Notes: a model not told the origin generated them from the sequence alone. Shown: positions 45,010 through 53,941, counted from the stretch's first letter. The stretch is 64,000 nt of DNA from Flagellimonas oceani (GCF_011068285.1 NZ_CP049616.1:1964501-2028500), one strand, 5' to 3'. Program-made: numbers and translations.

Positions 45010-45669
45010 ATGTATTTCCCCCTCAACCTAAACGGTATTACCCTTCACCCCCTATTCGGTGATTTCCTAAAAGGAGAACCATACATTTTTGATTTTTCAT
45101 CCAACAACCCAAAGAATCTTGAATACAACCTATTCGATTTCGAGGAATTCAATACCATGGTTTTTGACGAGTTGGATGCATCTTCCCACCAATGGGGCAT
45201 TGGCAAATATTTGGAAGAGCGAAAGAGTCTCCTAAGGGCTTACCCGAATATTATCGAGGAACAACGGTATTATCATCTCGGTCTGGATATTATCGTGCCG
45301 TATGACACCCCAATGTATTCCCCTCTGGACGCCGAAGTCCATAAAACAGGGAAAGAAACCGTAGTTGGTAATTACGGGGGCTATATCATCCTAAAGCATG
45401 ATGTCAACGGCGTAGTTTTTTATTCTTTATATGGCCATTTGAAAACACCGCACCCAGTCAGCGAAGGTGAAAACATTAAAGCTGGTCAAAAATTTGCGCA
45501 TATCGGGAAAGAAAGTGATAGCGGCGGTTGGTTTTGCCATGTCCATCTACAAATTCTCACCCAAGCAGCGATGGATGCCGGATATTCCGATTGGGGATAC
45601 ATTTCGCCAGGATTACTATCAAACGTGGAAACATATTTCCCTTCGCCCTACTTCCTGTTCAAATATTAA
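45010..45669 (+). CDS. M23 family metallopeptidase (LytM-like)
   Basis: 219 residues; the zinc motif is H89-x-x-x-D93 in YYHLGLDIIVP and H177-V-H179 in WFCHVHL, with H143 in LYGHL as the catalytic His. This is a full set for peptidoglycan cross-link cleavage. No signal peptide is visible, so either it is released by another route or acts on a non-peptidoglycan substrate. It lies within the AT-rich accessory region but is itself less AT-rich. Confidence 0.85.
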   Translation: MYFPLNLNGITLHPLFGDFLKGEPYIFDFSSNNPKNLEYNLFDFEEFNTMVFDELDASSHQWGIGKYLEERKSLLRAYPNIIEEQRYYHLGLDIIVPYDTPMYSPLDAEVHKTGKETVVGNYGGYIILKHDVNGVVFYSLYGHLKTPHPVSEGENIKAGQKFAHIGKESDSGGWFCHVHLQILTQAAMDAGYSDWGYISPGLLSNVETYFPSPYFLFKY

Positions 45670-45771
45670 AAACAATGTACCTAAGAGCTTATTTCTAGTA
45701 TTCAGTATTGGACAATAAACCGTTTGTGAAAATTCAACTATATCCTATTAGTATAAACTATGTAAAATCTG

Positions 45772-45804
45772 CATCCGTCAATTGAAATAGGCCATCCGTC
45801 AATT
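45772..45804 (+). promoter_or_regulatory. tandem direct-repeat operator candidate, site C
   Basis: Two identical CATCCGTCAATTG half-sites 21 bp apart (G45777 to G45798), spacer AAATAGGC. It lies 91 bp upstream of the lipoprotein gene at 45896. The half-site TCCGTCAAT agrees with eight of nine positions of the LytTR consensus [TA][AC][CA]GTTN[AG][TG]. Confidence 0.7.
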
Positions 45805-45895
45805 GCGGGTACTTTTTTTCCCTGTTTTCTTATTTCTTCGCCGCTCGTTTCGGATTTCGAATAACACGACCAAATCCGATTAATGCCATACTTAC

Positions 45896-46516
45896 ATGAA
45901 AATTATTAAAACATCTGTTCTTCTTATTGTTGTTCTATACTTAACAGGGTGTGCCTCCAAATACAGAACAATTCAGCCTGGAGGCCTCAATTACATCTCG
46001 ACCAATGAAGTTGGTGGAATATCCCTTCAATACAGATATGATCTGTTGGATAAGAAATATGAGAAAAAAGAAGAAAAAAACGGGGTTAAATTGGTTGCAG
46101 TTAAAATTACCAACAACTCTGACCGGGATATAATGTTTGGTAAAGATGTTGCATTGGAGTATGAAAATGGCAATGGCGTTTATATCATGGAAAATGAAAA
46201 AGTCTTTAAAACACTAAAGCAAAGTCCTGCTTCCTATCTGTGGTATTTACTTTTGACCCCTTTAAACCTTTATACTTCCAAACCAGGCCCAAATGGTTTA
46301 CCTGTAGAAACGAGTTCCACTCCCATTGGTTTAGTCTTGGGTCCTGGTATAGCGGGAGGAAACATGATAGTTGCAGGTTCGGCCAATAAAAAGTTAAAGA
46401 CTGAATTGTTGGAATACAACATCAGTGGTACGGTCATAAAAAAAGGAGAAACAAAATATGGACTTATCGGCATAAGAACGGATACCTATGATGCACTAAA
46501 ACTCAAAATTCAGTAA
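45896..46516 (+). CDS. lipoprotein of unknown function
   Basis: 206 residues; lipoprotein signal ILTGCASK-type (VVLYLTGCASK, Cys19). The domain after YISTNEVGGISLQYRYDLLDKKYEKK has a strong block VAVKITNNSDRDIMFGKDVALEYENG, which looks like a small immunoglobulin-like or DUF fold, plus a Gly/Pro-rich middle hydrophobic stretch (SYLWYLLLTPLNLY, GLVLGPGIAGGNMIV). No family name can be given. Probable target of operator site C. Confidence 0.6.
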   Translation: MKIIKTSVLLIVVLYLTGCASKYRTIQPGGLNYISTNEVGGISLQYRYDLLDKKYEKKEEKNGVKLVAVKITNNSDRDIMFGKDVALEYENGNGVYIMENEKVFKTLKQSPASYLWYLLLTPLNLYTSKPGPNGLPVETSSTPIGLVLGPGIAGGNMIVAGSANKKLKTELLEYNISGTVIKKGETKYGLIGIRTDTYDALKLKIQ

Positions 46517-46660
46517 GGAGGTCACCTAATAAGAGAAAAATGGAATTTAACGCCCTGTACTCCCGAGGAAAGAAACCCTCGAACTTTGGTATATAGTTAA
46601 ATATGTATCAACACATGTTTATGTGCCTTTTAAATGTCTTTAGTTATTTAAATCCAAACT

Positions 46661-47551
46661 ATGCTGAACAAAGAATTAATCAAAGTTCTATCAAAAATCT
46701 ACAGGTATGAGAACTCGAAGTATGACCCTGAAAAGAAAATCGATGTTTACCGACATACCGATCAATTAGCTCCACAACAACAAGAACATCTTGAAGCCAG
46801 TAATTTTGAACCCAACAGGATTACAAAATATGAACATAATGAAGTTGTAAACGAACTAAAGAACATCATAGAGAACCATAACCTTGAATACATGGTCTCC
46901 AATCTTTTCATTAAGGCCGTCGGGGCTGGTTTCAATAGAGGAATACAACCTATTTTCAGTTACTATTTTGCCAAAAACATGCCTCTTCATGATTTTAAAC
47001 CTTGCTCCGCCAATGTACTTGAGCAAAATAATGTTTGCCGAGTATGTGGTATACAGGACACCGTATGGAGCAATGACAGCAAAAATCTGTATGATCTATA
47101 TATAGGATATTGCAGGTTCGGTGGCTATAGCGAAATACTCTTGGATCTAAAAGAGATTCTAACCTTTGAGGGTGTAATTGCTACGGATGATGAAAAAAAC
47201 ACCTTTTTAGAAGTACTTGACATTATTGAAAAAGCACCTCGGGATGAAACTCCCTCTGGTCTACTCAAGAGATTATCCAAGGAGCGTTGTCTTCCAAAAA
47301 GCAACAATATTTCTCGTACCTGGATCGTAAAGTGTATGGCTGAGTTAGGAATACTTAGAAATTCATATGACAACGATTACAGCATTATGAATGCATTTGT
47401 ACCCTATGAACAAAAGCTCGAATGGGAATTAAACATCCATAAAAGCTCCCTTCCAAGAGCCGATGTCGAATTCCCCATTTCTTCATGGCAAGGAGAATTA
47501 GGTATTAACAGAGCACTAGCAAATAAAATTATTGATAATGCCAGCAAGTAG
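46661..47551 (+). CDS. orphan protein with C-x-x-C pair, unknown
   Basis: 296 residues, soluble, no signal peptide. A C-x-x-C pair occurs in NNVCRVCGIQ. The C-terminal part has ERCLPKSNNISRTWIVKCMAELGILRN and PISSWQGELGINRALANKI, helix-turn-helix-like in style but without a firm match. Not recognised. Last gene of the accessory stretch before the backbone resumes with the MltD-like gene. Confidence 0.55.
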   Translation: MLNKELIKVLSKIYRYENSKYDPEKKIDVYRHTDQLAPQQQEHLEASNFEPNRITKYEHNEVVNELKNIIENHNLEYMVSNLFIKAVGAGFNRGIQPIFSYYFAKNMPLHDFKPCSANVLEQNNVCRVCGIQDTVWSNDSKNLYDLYIGYCRFGGYSEILLDLKEILTFEGVIATDDEKNTFLEVLDIIEKAPRDETPSGLLKRLSKERCLPKSNNISRTWIVKCMAELGILRNSYDNDYSIMNAFVPYEQKLEWELNIHKSSLPRADVEFPISSWQGELGINRALANKIIDNASK

Positions 47552-47581
47552 TAACAATTCCTAAAAAACTAAAAGTGTAAA

Positions 47582-48550
47582 TCACCTCCCCGTACTCCCC
47601 ACGCGGTAATACCCTTTGTTCGGGATTTCAATAGTGTACTTTTTACGTGATGAGTTGTTCAAGTGCGGCTCGCGCAACCATGGATTGTGGCGCTTTAAAA
47701 TCTTGTAATTGATCTCGTAGAGCTCTGCAAAATCCGCCCAGTTTGTAACGGCCGTGTCCACTTCAACCTTAAATGTGGGCACTTTTGCGTACATATCTTC
47801 CTCTTCCAGTTGAAAGCCGTATTTATCGCGGTTGGAAATGATCTCCTTTATCGCCAAGATACGGAACACATAACGTCCGGTCTCCTGCCCCAATAACAAA
47901 TCGTAGTAACCGTCCACTTGCTGAATGCCCATATATTTTTGGATGCCCGCAGGACCAGCGTTGTAGGCGGCGGCGGTCAAGGTCCAGCTTCCAAAGCGAT
48001 CTTTCCATTTGTTCAAATAATCACAGGCCACTTGGGTAGCTTTTTCAATATGATAGCGCTCGTCCACATTATCGTTAACCTCTAGGCCGTACTCTCTTCC
48101 GGTACCCTTCATAATCTGCCAAAAACCTGTGGCCCCAGCCGGGGAAACCACATTTTCCAGACCGCTCTCGGCCACGGCGAGATATTTAAAATCGTCGGGG
48201 ATGCCGTTCTTTTTAAGGATCGGTTCAATGATCGGAAAGTATTTATTGGCCCGCTTCATCAACAAAAGTGCGTTGGACTGCCAATAGGTGTTCACCAAAA
48301 ACTCACGATCCACCCGCTCCATGATTTCCGGGTCTTCCTGCGGAACGGCTTCACCTGCAAAGTTGAGGTCCTTGGGAATCTCTATGGCACTGATCTGGTA
48401 GGTGTCCGCCACATTTTTGTCCGTGGTCTCCGGCTCGGCCACCTTTGCTACAGGTTGCTCTTCAACTTCATTGGTCTGCACGGCAAAAATCAAAGTGCTC
48501 ACAACAGCTATCAATCCTATAAATGCCAATATGTTTTTCAGATGTTTCAT
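47582..48550 (-). CDS. lytic murein transglycosylase, MltD-like (SLT domain)
   Basis: 322 residues. N-terminal membrane helix or uncleaved signal (about 7-24), an acidic linker, then the SLT domain with the catalytic Glu128 in AVAESGLENVV, followed by GATGFWQIMKGTGREYGL and LTAAAYNAGPAG. It cleaves the MurNAc-GlcNAc bond of peptidoglycan, leaving an anhydro product. No LysM repeats follow the SLT domain, unlike E. coli MltD. Confidence 0.92.
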   Translation of the reverse strand: MKHLKNILAFIGLIAVVSTLIFAVQTNEVEEQPVAKVAEPETTDKNVADTYQISAIEIPKDLNFAGEAVPQEDPEIMERVDREFLVNTYWQSNALLLMKRANKYFPIIEPILKKNGIPDDFKYLAVAESGLENVVSPAGATGFWQIMKGTGREYGLEVNDNVDERYHIEKATQVACDYLNKWKDRFGSWTLTAAAYNAGPAGIQKYMGIQQVDGYYDLLLGQETGRYVFRILAIKEIISNRDKYGFQLEEEDMYAKVPTFKVEVDTAVTNWADFAELYEINYKILKRHNPWLREPHLNNSSRKKYTIEIPNKGYYRVGSTGR

Positions 48551-48597
48551 GTCTTCCCGATTAAATGTTATGTAAAGATACTATTATAAAGACGAAA

Positions 48598-49260
48598 TTA
48601 TTCCAAAATAATTGTGGGGAGATGCTCATTGAACCATCGGGCCCGGTGAATGATCATGGTATGGGTGCCATTTTTCACCACATGGCAGTTCTTGATATTG
48701 ACCATGGGGAATACGGCATCCCGATCACCTTGTATATGCACCAAATTGTCCGGCGGGGTCTCTTGCTCCCAATTCACGATCTGGTCTAAGCACCAATCAA
48801 TGTAATACTTGTCCCGAATGGATAAATATTTCTCGTACAAATGAAGGCGCTTGGTCACCGTTTCACCAAAGGCGTACTTGGCCAACAGCTCCACATTGTT
48901 CACCAATCCCGTGGGCAACAGCTTATGTACTTTGGTGTACTTGGCAAAAAGCATCCGTTTCGGCAATTCGTGCCTGCTTTTTACCGAGGATACCACAATG
49001 ACCTTTTTTACGGGGATGATCTTCGCCATCTCCTGTACCAACATCCCCCCGAAGGAAACGCCCAATAGCACAGGGTCCGGGCCATGGATTTTTTCGCACA
49101 TCTTTTGGGCATAATCCGTAAGGCTCATCCCTTTTTCGGGAACAAACCATTCCAGTTTATGTACGCTAAATTGATTTTCCGGCAGCTCGATCCCGTCAAA
49201 GATGGAAACGTTCGCAGCCATTCCCGGCATCAGGTACACATGGGTTTTATTATCGGACAT
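48598..49260 (-). CDS. alpha/beta-fold hydrolase
   Basis: 220 residues from the ATG at 49260 (MSDNKTHVYLMPG); the upstream 30 codons look non-coding. Nucleophile elbow GVSFGG gives Ser69. Oxyanion region is LMPGMAANVSIF. The late Asp lies in HIQGDRDAVFP and the His in KNGTHTMII. It is a small cytoplasmic esterase or thioesterase-like enzyme with unknown substrate. Same strand as the transglycosylase. Confidence 0.85.
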   Translation of the reverse strand: MSDNKTHVYLMPGMAANVSIFDGIELPENQFSVHKLEWFVPEKGMSLTDYAQKMCEKIHGPDPVLLGVSFGGMLVQEMAKIIPVKKVIVVSSVKSRHELPKRMLFAKYTKVHKLLPTGLVNNVELLAKYAFGETVTKRLHLYEKYLSIRDKYYIDWCLDQIVNWEQETPPDNLVHIQGDRDAVFPMVNIKNCHVVKNGTHTMIIHRARWFNEHLPTIILE

Positions 49261-49424
49261 ATGGCACCAAATATCGCTAAGCACTAGGAAATTAGCAATA
49301 TTTTGACTAATTTTGTATCCCTTTTGCAGCCAACCCCGCGAAACGAACATATTTTTTTAATCAGGGGAATATAGAAATGCCTTATTCCGGTATTTCTAAG
49401 GTCATTTAAAAAAACAAGTACTAT

Positions 49425-49718
49425 ATGACAACATTGGAAATCACTGACAATAGTTTCTTACGTCAATTTGAAACTACGGTCAATGGGCATTTAGCCAAAA
49501 TTGAGTACTCTTCACAGGAGCGCAAGGTATTTTTGACAAAGCTGGTTATTCCAGAAGAAATTACCGAAGAGGGTTTTAAAGAGGATTTTATTAAAGCGGT
49601 ATTGAACGAAATCCAAGAAAACAACCTTAGGGTTGTGCCCACTAGCCCACAGATTGCAGGTTTTCTTAGAAAAAACAGGCAATACAAAGAGATGTTACCG
49701 GTAGGAATCCGTATCTGA
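49425..49718 (+). CDS. GNAT-like N-acetyltransferase (YjdJ-type, short)
   Basis: 97 residues, the size of single-domain YjdJ/Gcn5-like proteins. Strands HLAKIEYSSQERKVFLTKLVIPEE, the helix EDFIKAVLNEIQ, and NLRVVPTSPQIAGFLRKNRQYKEML match the closing half of that fold (VVPTSP...F...H/N). Family function is unclear; some bind CoA. Cytosolic. It ends before a shared terminator. Confidence 0.78.
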   Translation: MTTLEITDNSFLRQFETTVNGHLAKIEYSSQERKVFLTKLVIPEEITEEGFKEDFIKAVLNEIQENNLRVVPTSPQIAGFLRKNRQYKEMLPVGIRI

Positions 49719-49748
49719 TCCTGACCGGACATCCAAAAAGCATGTAAG

Positions 49749-49771
49749 CCTCCTTATCGGGAGGTTTTTTT
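49749..49771 (+). terminator. terminator after the GNAT-like gene
   Basis: Stem CCTCC/GGAGG (49749-49753 with 49760-49764) followed by a run of seven Ts. It lies at the point where the convergent mtaB ends. Confidence 0.75.
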
Positions 49772-51098
49772 ATGCCGTTACCTCACTGGAAACAAACTCG
49801 AACCGTACCAGACCATCCGCATCAATGTCCGTTAGTTCCACTTGGTGCAAGGTATTCACCAATTCGGGGTCCCAGGGCGCCTTTACCTTCACGTAGTTCT
49901 CGGTAAATCCGTGGATGTAGCCTTTTTTGTTCTCGCCCTCGAACAGAACGGTGCGCACCGTTCCCAATTGACTCTCATAAAAAGCCCTACGTTTTTTGGC
50001 CGATAGCCCACGGAGCATCTTGCTACGCTTGCTACGCACTTTTTTGGGCACCACCTCGCCCATTTCGGCAGCCACGGTATTATCCCTTTCGGAATAGGTA
50101 AAAACGTGCAGATAGGAAATATCCAATTCGTTCAAAAAATGATAGGTCTCCAAAAAATGTTCATCGGTCTCCCCCGGGAATCCAACGATCACATCTACCC
50201 CGATACAGGCATGGGGCATGGCGTTTTTGATACGCTTTACCCGATCTACATACAAATTGGACAAATATCGGCGGCGCATCTTTTTTAAAATGTCGTCGCT
50301 ACCGCTCTGCAAGGGTACGTGAAAATGAGGGACAAAAGAATTGCTCTGCGCCACAAAATCGATGGTCTCGTTCTTGAGCAAATTGGGTTCAATGGACGAG
50401 ATACGAAGCCGATGGATGCCATCAATGGTGTCCAGGGCCTTCACAAGGTCCAAGAACGTATGTTGGTGCTTTTTGTTGCCGAACTCCCCTTTGCCGTAAT
50501 CGCCAATGTTCACGCCCGTCAACACAATCTCCTTGATGTCCTGCGAAGCGATTTCCCTTGCATTGTTCAGTACATTGTCCAACGTATCGCTACGTGAAAT
50601 TCCGCGGGCCAGCGGAATGGTGCAGTACGTACATTTGTAATCGCAGCCATCCTGAACCTTTAAAAAGGCACGCGTTCGGTCGCCAATGGCATAACTGCCC
50701 ACATAAAAATCGGCATCGGCTATTTCGCAGGAATGCACTTCGCCCTTGTCGTTTTTGGTAAGGTCGTTCAGGTAATCGGTGATTTTGAACTTCTCCGTGG
50801 CGCCCAGCACCAAATCCACACCGTCCACCTCGGCCAATTCTTCCGGTTTTAGCTGTGCGTAGCAGCCCACGGCCGCCACAAATGCCTCGGGATTGGCTTT
50901 TTGGGCCTGTTTTACGATGGTCTTAAAACGTTTATCGGCATTCTCCGTTACCGAACAGGTATTGATCACGTACACATCGGCCTCCTCCGAAAAGTCCACG
51001 CGCTCAAACTCCTCCTTTTCAAAGCCCCTTGCAATGGTAGAGGTTTCGGAGAAATTGAGTTTGCAGCCCAGTGTGTAAAATGCGACTTTTTTGTTCAT
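49770..51098 (-). CDS. mtaB: tRNA t6A37 methylthiotransferase MtaB
   Basis: 442 residues; a radical-SAM enzyme that converts t6A at position 37 of ANN-decoding tRNAs to ms2t6A. The N-terminal methylthiotransferase domain has its three iron-sulfur cysteines (TLGCKLN, NTCSVTENA, VGCYAQ) and the radical-SAM cluster motif is C-D-Y-K-C-T-Y-C. A C-terminal TRAM domain is present (VLFEGENKKGYIHGFTENYVKV). MtaB rather than MiaB/RimO is assigned by the N-terminal sequence VAFYTLGCKLNFSET. Confidence 0.93.
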   Translation of the reverse strand: MNKKVAFYTLGCKLNFSETSTIARGFEKEEFERVDFSEEADVYVINTCSVTENADKRFKTIVKQAQKANPEAFVAAVGCYAQLKPEELAEVDGVDLVLGATEKFKITDYLNDLTKNDKGEVHSCEIADADFYVGSYAIGDRTRAFLKVQDGCDYKCTYCTIPLARGISRSDTLDNVLNNAREIASQDIKEIVLTGVNIGDYGKGEFGNKKHQHTFLDLVKALDTIDGIHRLRISSIEPNLLKNETIDFVAQSNSFVPHFHVPLQSGSDDILKKMRRRYLSNLYVDRVKRIKNAMPHACIGVDVIVGFPGETDEHFLETYHFLNELDISYLHVFTYSERDNTVAAEMGEVVPKKVRSKRSKMLRGLSAKKRRAFYESQLGTVRTVLFEGENKKGYIHGFTENYVKVKAPWDPELVNTLHQVELTDIDADGLVRFEFVSSEVTA

Positions 51099-51123
51099 TT
51101 GCCCGCCTTGCGTTTTAGGGGCG

Positions 51124-51131
51124 CAAAGATA
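51124..51131 (-). promoter_or_regulatory. -7 box of mtaB
   Basis: Minus strand TATCTTTG fits TAnnTTTG, 25 bp upstream of the mtaB ATG. Confidence 0.5.
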
Positions 51132-51172
51132 GTGATTTGTTGGGAGTTATCGCAAAGGGTTATTGGTTGATG

Positions 51173-51645
51173 GGTGTGTTGGGTTATTTGGTTATTTGGT
51201 TATTCGGTTATTTGGTTATTTGGTGATGGGTTAATGGTTGAAGGATAAAAGGTTCCCGAACTGGCAATTGGTAACTGCCTACTGACTTCTGATAGTTAAT
51301 TGTCGTCCTATGTCTTATGTCTTGGTTCTTGAGTCTACTTTTGGGTTATTCGGTTATTGGTTAATGGTTGAAGGGTGAAAGGTTAAGGGTTAAGAAATTA
51401 CTCGATTGTTGGATTGTTGGAAGAGCGGACCCTGAGCGGAGTCGAAGGGTGGATTATTCGGTTATTCGGTTATTTGGTTATTTGGTGATGGGTTGATGGG
51501 CGATGGGTAAAAGGTTCTCGAACTGACAATTGGTAACTGTTCATTGTTCATTGTTTATTGTTCATTGTAAACTGCCAACTGCCCACTGCCCACTGCCAAC
51601 TGCCAACTGCCCACTGCCTACTGAATTCCGACTTCCGACTTCTAA
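51173..51645. repeat. low-complexity repeat field left of BspA-like gene
   Basis: No gene is supported in 51132-51728. The stretch is made of octamers GGTTATTT/GGTTATTC, degenerate GGTTGAAGGG-type hexamers and heptamers ACTGCCC/ACTGCCA, and ends in GACTTCC/GACTTCT. A 27-bp string at 51295-51321 is identical to 53724-53750. An imperfect palindrome around 51430-51448 (CCCTGAGCG and GTCGAAGGG) recurs at 53572-53610. Confidence 0.85.
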
Positions 51646-51651
51646 AAAACA

Positions 51652-51692
51652 AAACCACCGGAAACCCTAAGGCCACCGGTGATTTTTTACCC
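51652..51692 (-). terminator. possible terminator of the BspA-like gene
   Basis: Arms CACCGG and CCGGTG (51655-51660 and 51683-51688) enclose AT-rich bases and a T-run lies on either side. It could end the minus-strand BspA-like gene. Confidence 0.45.
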
Positions 51693-51728
51693 TCTATATG
51701 GGAAAGGGCATGTATAAGCTAAACTTTG

Positions 51729-53357
51729 TTAAGGACAATTGGGACTTGGTGCATCACCAATAAATTCCCATCCATGAGTGTTCATTAATGCATTTCTCCA
51801 TGTATCGTTACAATAAAATAGCCCTTCGCCTCCGAAGAGTATATCTTGAGGAACTTGGCCCTGGGGCAAAAAAGCCCAATTCAATAGCGTTTTATCGTAA
51901 TTCTCTGGACTCATTCCAGAATTATCGAGCATAGATACCATACTAGTCGGACCAATAAGGCTAATATCCCAACCGCCCAAGTTTTGGTCAAAAGAAGTTG
52001 CCCCTAAGAACATATTCACCAGATTGGTCACGTTGGGGGTTTCCCAACCACTTATATCTCCGTTAAAAGAGGTGGCTCCTTCAAACATACTCTGCATGTC
52101 GGTCACATTGGTGGTATCCCAATCACTAAGATCTCCGTTAAAAGAGGTGGCTCCCCTAAACATATACTGCACGGCGGCCACATTGTAAGTATCCCAACTG
52201 CTGATGTCCCCGTTAAAAGAAGTTGCCCCTTCGAACATATAACTCATATCAGTGATCGTTTCCGTGTCCCAATCATTGAGATCGCCATTAAACGAAGAAG
52301 CTCCATTGAACATACCTAATAAACTTGTAACATTGGAAAGGTCCGGTGCATCGGTGGCATTGTACACCATATTTTCACACCCACTAAAAGCATAGGCAAA
52401 GTCTTGCCATACGATGGTGCCCCATCGCTCCAGACCGACTAATTTCAATAATTGATCATTATCAACGATTTCACTATGAATTGCAGGGAAAGTTCCCTGT
52501 ATGGCCACGGTATGGATGCCCGGCTCCTGATAGGTATGTTCAAACATATGGTTCTCGGGCAGCTCGTTAATGGTCTCCACGGTACCATCGCCCCAGTCCA
52601 CGGTAAAGTCGTAGGCGTAATCGGCATTGGCACCTATATAAATGGTCTCTTCGGGGGTTGTGGTCTCCCATTTGGTCACAAAAGAGGTAGGGTCGTCCGG
52701 GTCGATTGCCTCGGCAACATTCTCCACCAAAATGGCAATCTTGGCCTCGTCGGTTTTTTCGCCATCGGTAACGCTTACGGTAATGCTATGGGAGGTCGCG
52801 GTCTCATAGTCCAACGTCTTTCCCTCGGCCAATGTGAGCACACCAGCGTCGGAGAGCAAGAACAGGTCGTTGTCATTCTCGACAATGGAGAATTTAAGTG
52901 TGTCGTCTTTATCATTATCTGTGGCCTCCACTTGGCCGATCTCGTCGGTATCGGTTATGTCCTCCGCTACGGTAAGCTCTTGGTCTTCCATTACGGGGGC
53001 CTGGTTATCGGGTTCAACCTCGCCAACGGTAAATGTTCCGGTACTTGTGGCGGTCTGGCCATCTACGGTAACGGTTATCTTGCCCGTTGTGGCGCCGGTG
53101 GGCACCTTGGTCATCAATTGCGTAGCGGTGGCATTGTCCACCGTGGCGGTTATGTCGCCAAACTTAACGGTGTTCTCCGTTTTTGTGGTGGAAAAGTTGG
53201 TTCCCGTAATGGTCACCTCTGTGCCCTCGGGGCCCGTTTTCGGCGTAAAGTCCGTTATGGTGGGCTTGCTGGACGCTGGCGGGGTGTCCGGGCCGTCGTC
53301 CTTGCCGCAGGACCACAACAGGGCCACGGTCAATACTGAAAAAAGTATCTTTTTCAT
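51729..53357 (-). CDS. BspA-like (DUF285) surface lipoprotein with TIG and cadherin-like domains
   Basis: 542 residues. Lipoprotein signal VLTVALLWSCGKDD (Cys17). Then a TIG/IPT domain (about 33-115, PTITDFTPKTGPEGTEVTITG), a cadherin-like repeat (about 120-215, APVMEDQELTVAEDITDTDEIG and DYETATSHSITVSVTDG), a PKD-like part (about 230-290, DFTVDWGDGTVETI) and five BspA/DUF285 repeats (about 330-480) of 25 residues, MFEGATSFNGDISSWDT being typical. It should be exposed on the cell surface and bind proteins or glycans. Very acidic. Operator site D lies 68 bp upstream, and repeat fields flank it on both sides. Confidence 0.88.
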   Translation of the reverse strand: MKKILFSVLTVALLWSCGKDDGPDTPPASSKPTITDFTPKTGPEGTEVTITGTNFSTTKTENTVKFGDITATVDNATATQLMTKVPTGATTGKITVTVDGQTATSTGTFTVGEVEPDNQAPVMEDQELTVAEDITDTDEIGQVEATDNDKDDTLKFSIVENDNDLFLLSDAGVLTLAEGKTLDYETATSHSITVSVTDGEKTDEAKIAILVENVAEAIDPDDPTSFVTKWETTTPEETIYIGANADYAYDFTVDWGDGTVETINELPENHMFEHTYQEPGIHTVAIQGTFPAIHSEIVDNDQLLKLVGLERWGTIVWQDFAYAFSGCENMVYNATDAPDLSNVTSLLGMFNGASSFNGDLNDWDTETITDMSYMFEGATSFNGDISSWDTYNVAAVQYMFRGATSFNGDLSDWDTTNVTDMQSMFEGATSFNGDISGWETPNVTNLVNMFLGATSFDQNLGGWDISLIGPTSMVSMLDNSGMSPENYDKTLLNWAFLPQGQVPQDILFGGEGLFYCNDTWRNALMNTHGWEFIGDAPSPNCP

Positions 53358-53424
53358 GATTTTTTTAGATTAATGATTAAATATTTAAGCAAATTCGGGA
53401 GTTCTGCCGAGGTTTTTAACCACT

Positions 53425-53457
53425 AATTGACGGATGCCCCATTTGAGTTGACGGATG
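53425..53457 (-). promoter_or_regulatory. tandem direct-repeat operator candidate, site D
   Basis: On the minus strand: CATCCGTCAA-type half-site, spacer CAAATGGGGCAT (same as site B), then CATCCGTCAATT. The half-sites are 21 bp apart (A53430 to A53451). It lies 68 bp upstream of the BspA-like ATG, in the same orientation relative to its gene as sites A-C. Confidence 0.7.
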
Positions 53458-53474
53458 AGGGGTTTGGGTTGATG

Positions 53475-53941
53475 GGGAGGTTCGGTTATTCGGTTATTCG
53501 GTTATTCGGTTATTTGTTAATGGTTGATGGGTTAAGGGATTACTCGATTGTTGGATTCTTGGAAGAGCGGACCCTGAGCGCCCGCCTGCGGCCGGCAGGT
53601 AGTCGAAGGGTGGATTATTTGGTTATTCGGTTATTTGGGTGAAGGGTGAAAGGTTCTCGAACTGGCAATTGTTTATTGTTTATTGTCAACTGACCTCTGA
53701 CTTCGTACTTCCGACTTCTGACTGTTAATTGTCGTCCTATGTCTTATGTCCTGGCTCTTGGTTATTTGGTTAAAGGGAAAAAGGTAAAGGGTTAAAGGTT
53801 CCCGAACTGATAATTGTTCATTGTTCATTGTTAACTGCCAACTGCTTACTGCCAAATGCTTACTGCTTACTGCTTACTGCTTGCTGCTCACTGCCCACTG
53901 CCTACTGCCTACTGCCTCCCGACTTCCGACTTCCGACTTCT
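53475..53941. repeat. low-complexity repeat field right of BspA-like gene
   Basis: Octamers GGTTATTC (53483 onward), then ACTGCC-type and GCTTACT heptamers and GACTTCC units to 53941. Shares the 27-bp string (53724-53750) and the CCCTGAGCG...GTCGAAGGG palindrome with the left field; here the palindrome is interrupted at 53581 by about 20 bp containing CCTGCGGCCGGCAGG. No gene is supported in 53458-54041. Confidence 0.85.

Noticed and set aside
52452..53339. 295-codon open frame opposite the BspA-like gene
   Set aside because: A mirror of the repetitive, GC-biased third positions of the BspA-like gene; Gly-rich without domain features.
51173..53941. Tandem repeats as a possible CRISPR array
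   Set aside because: Units are 7-8 bp and contiguous, without unique spacers or cas genes.
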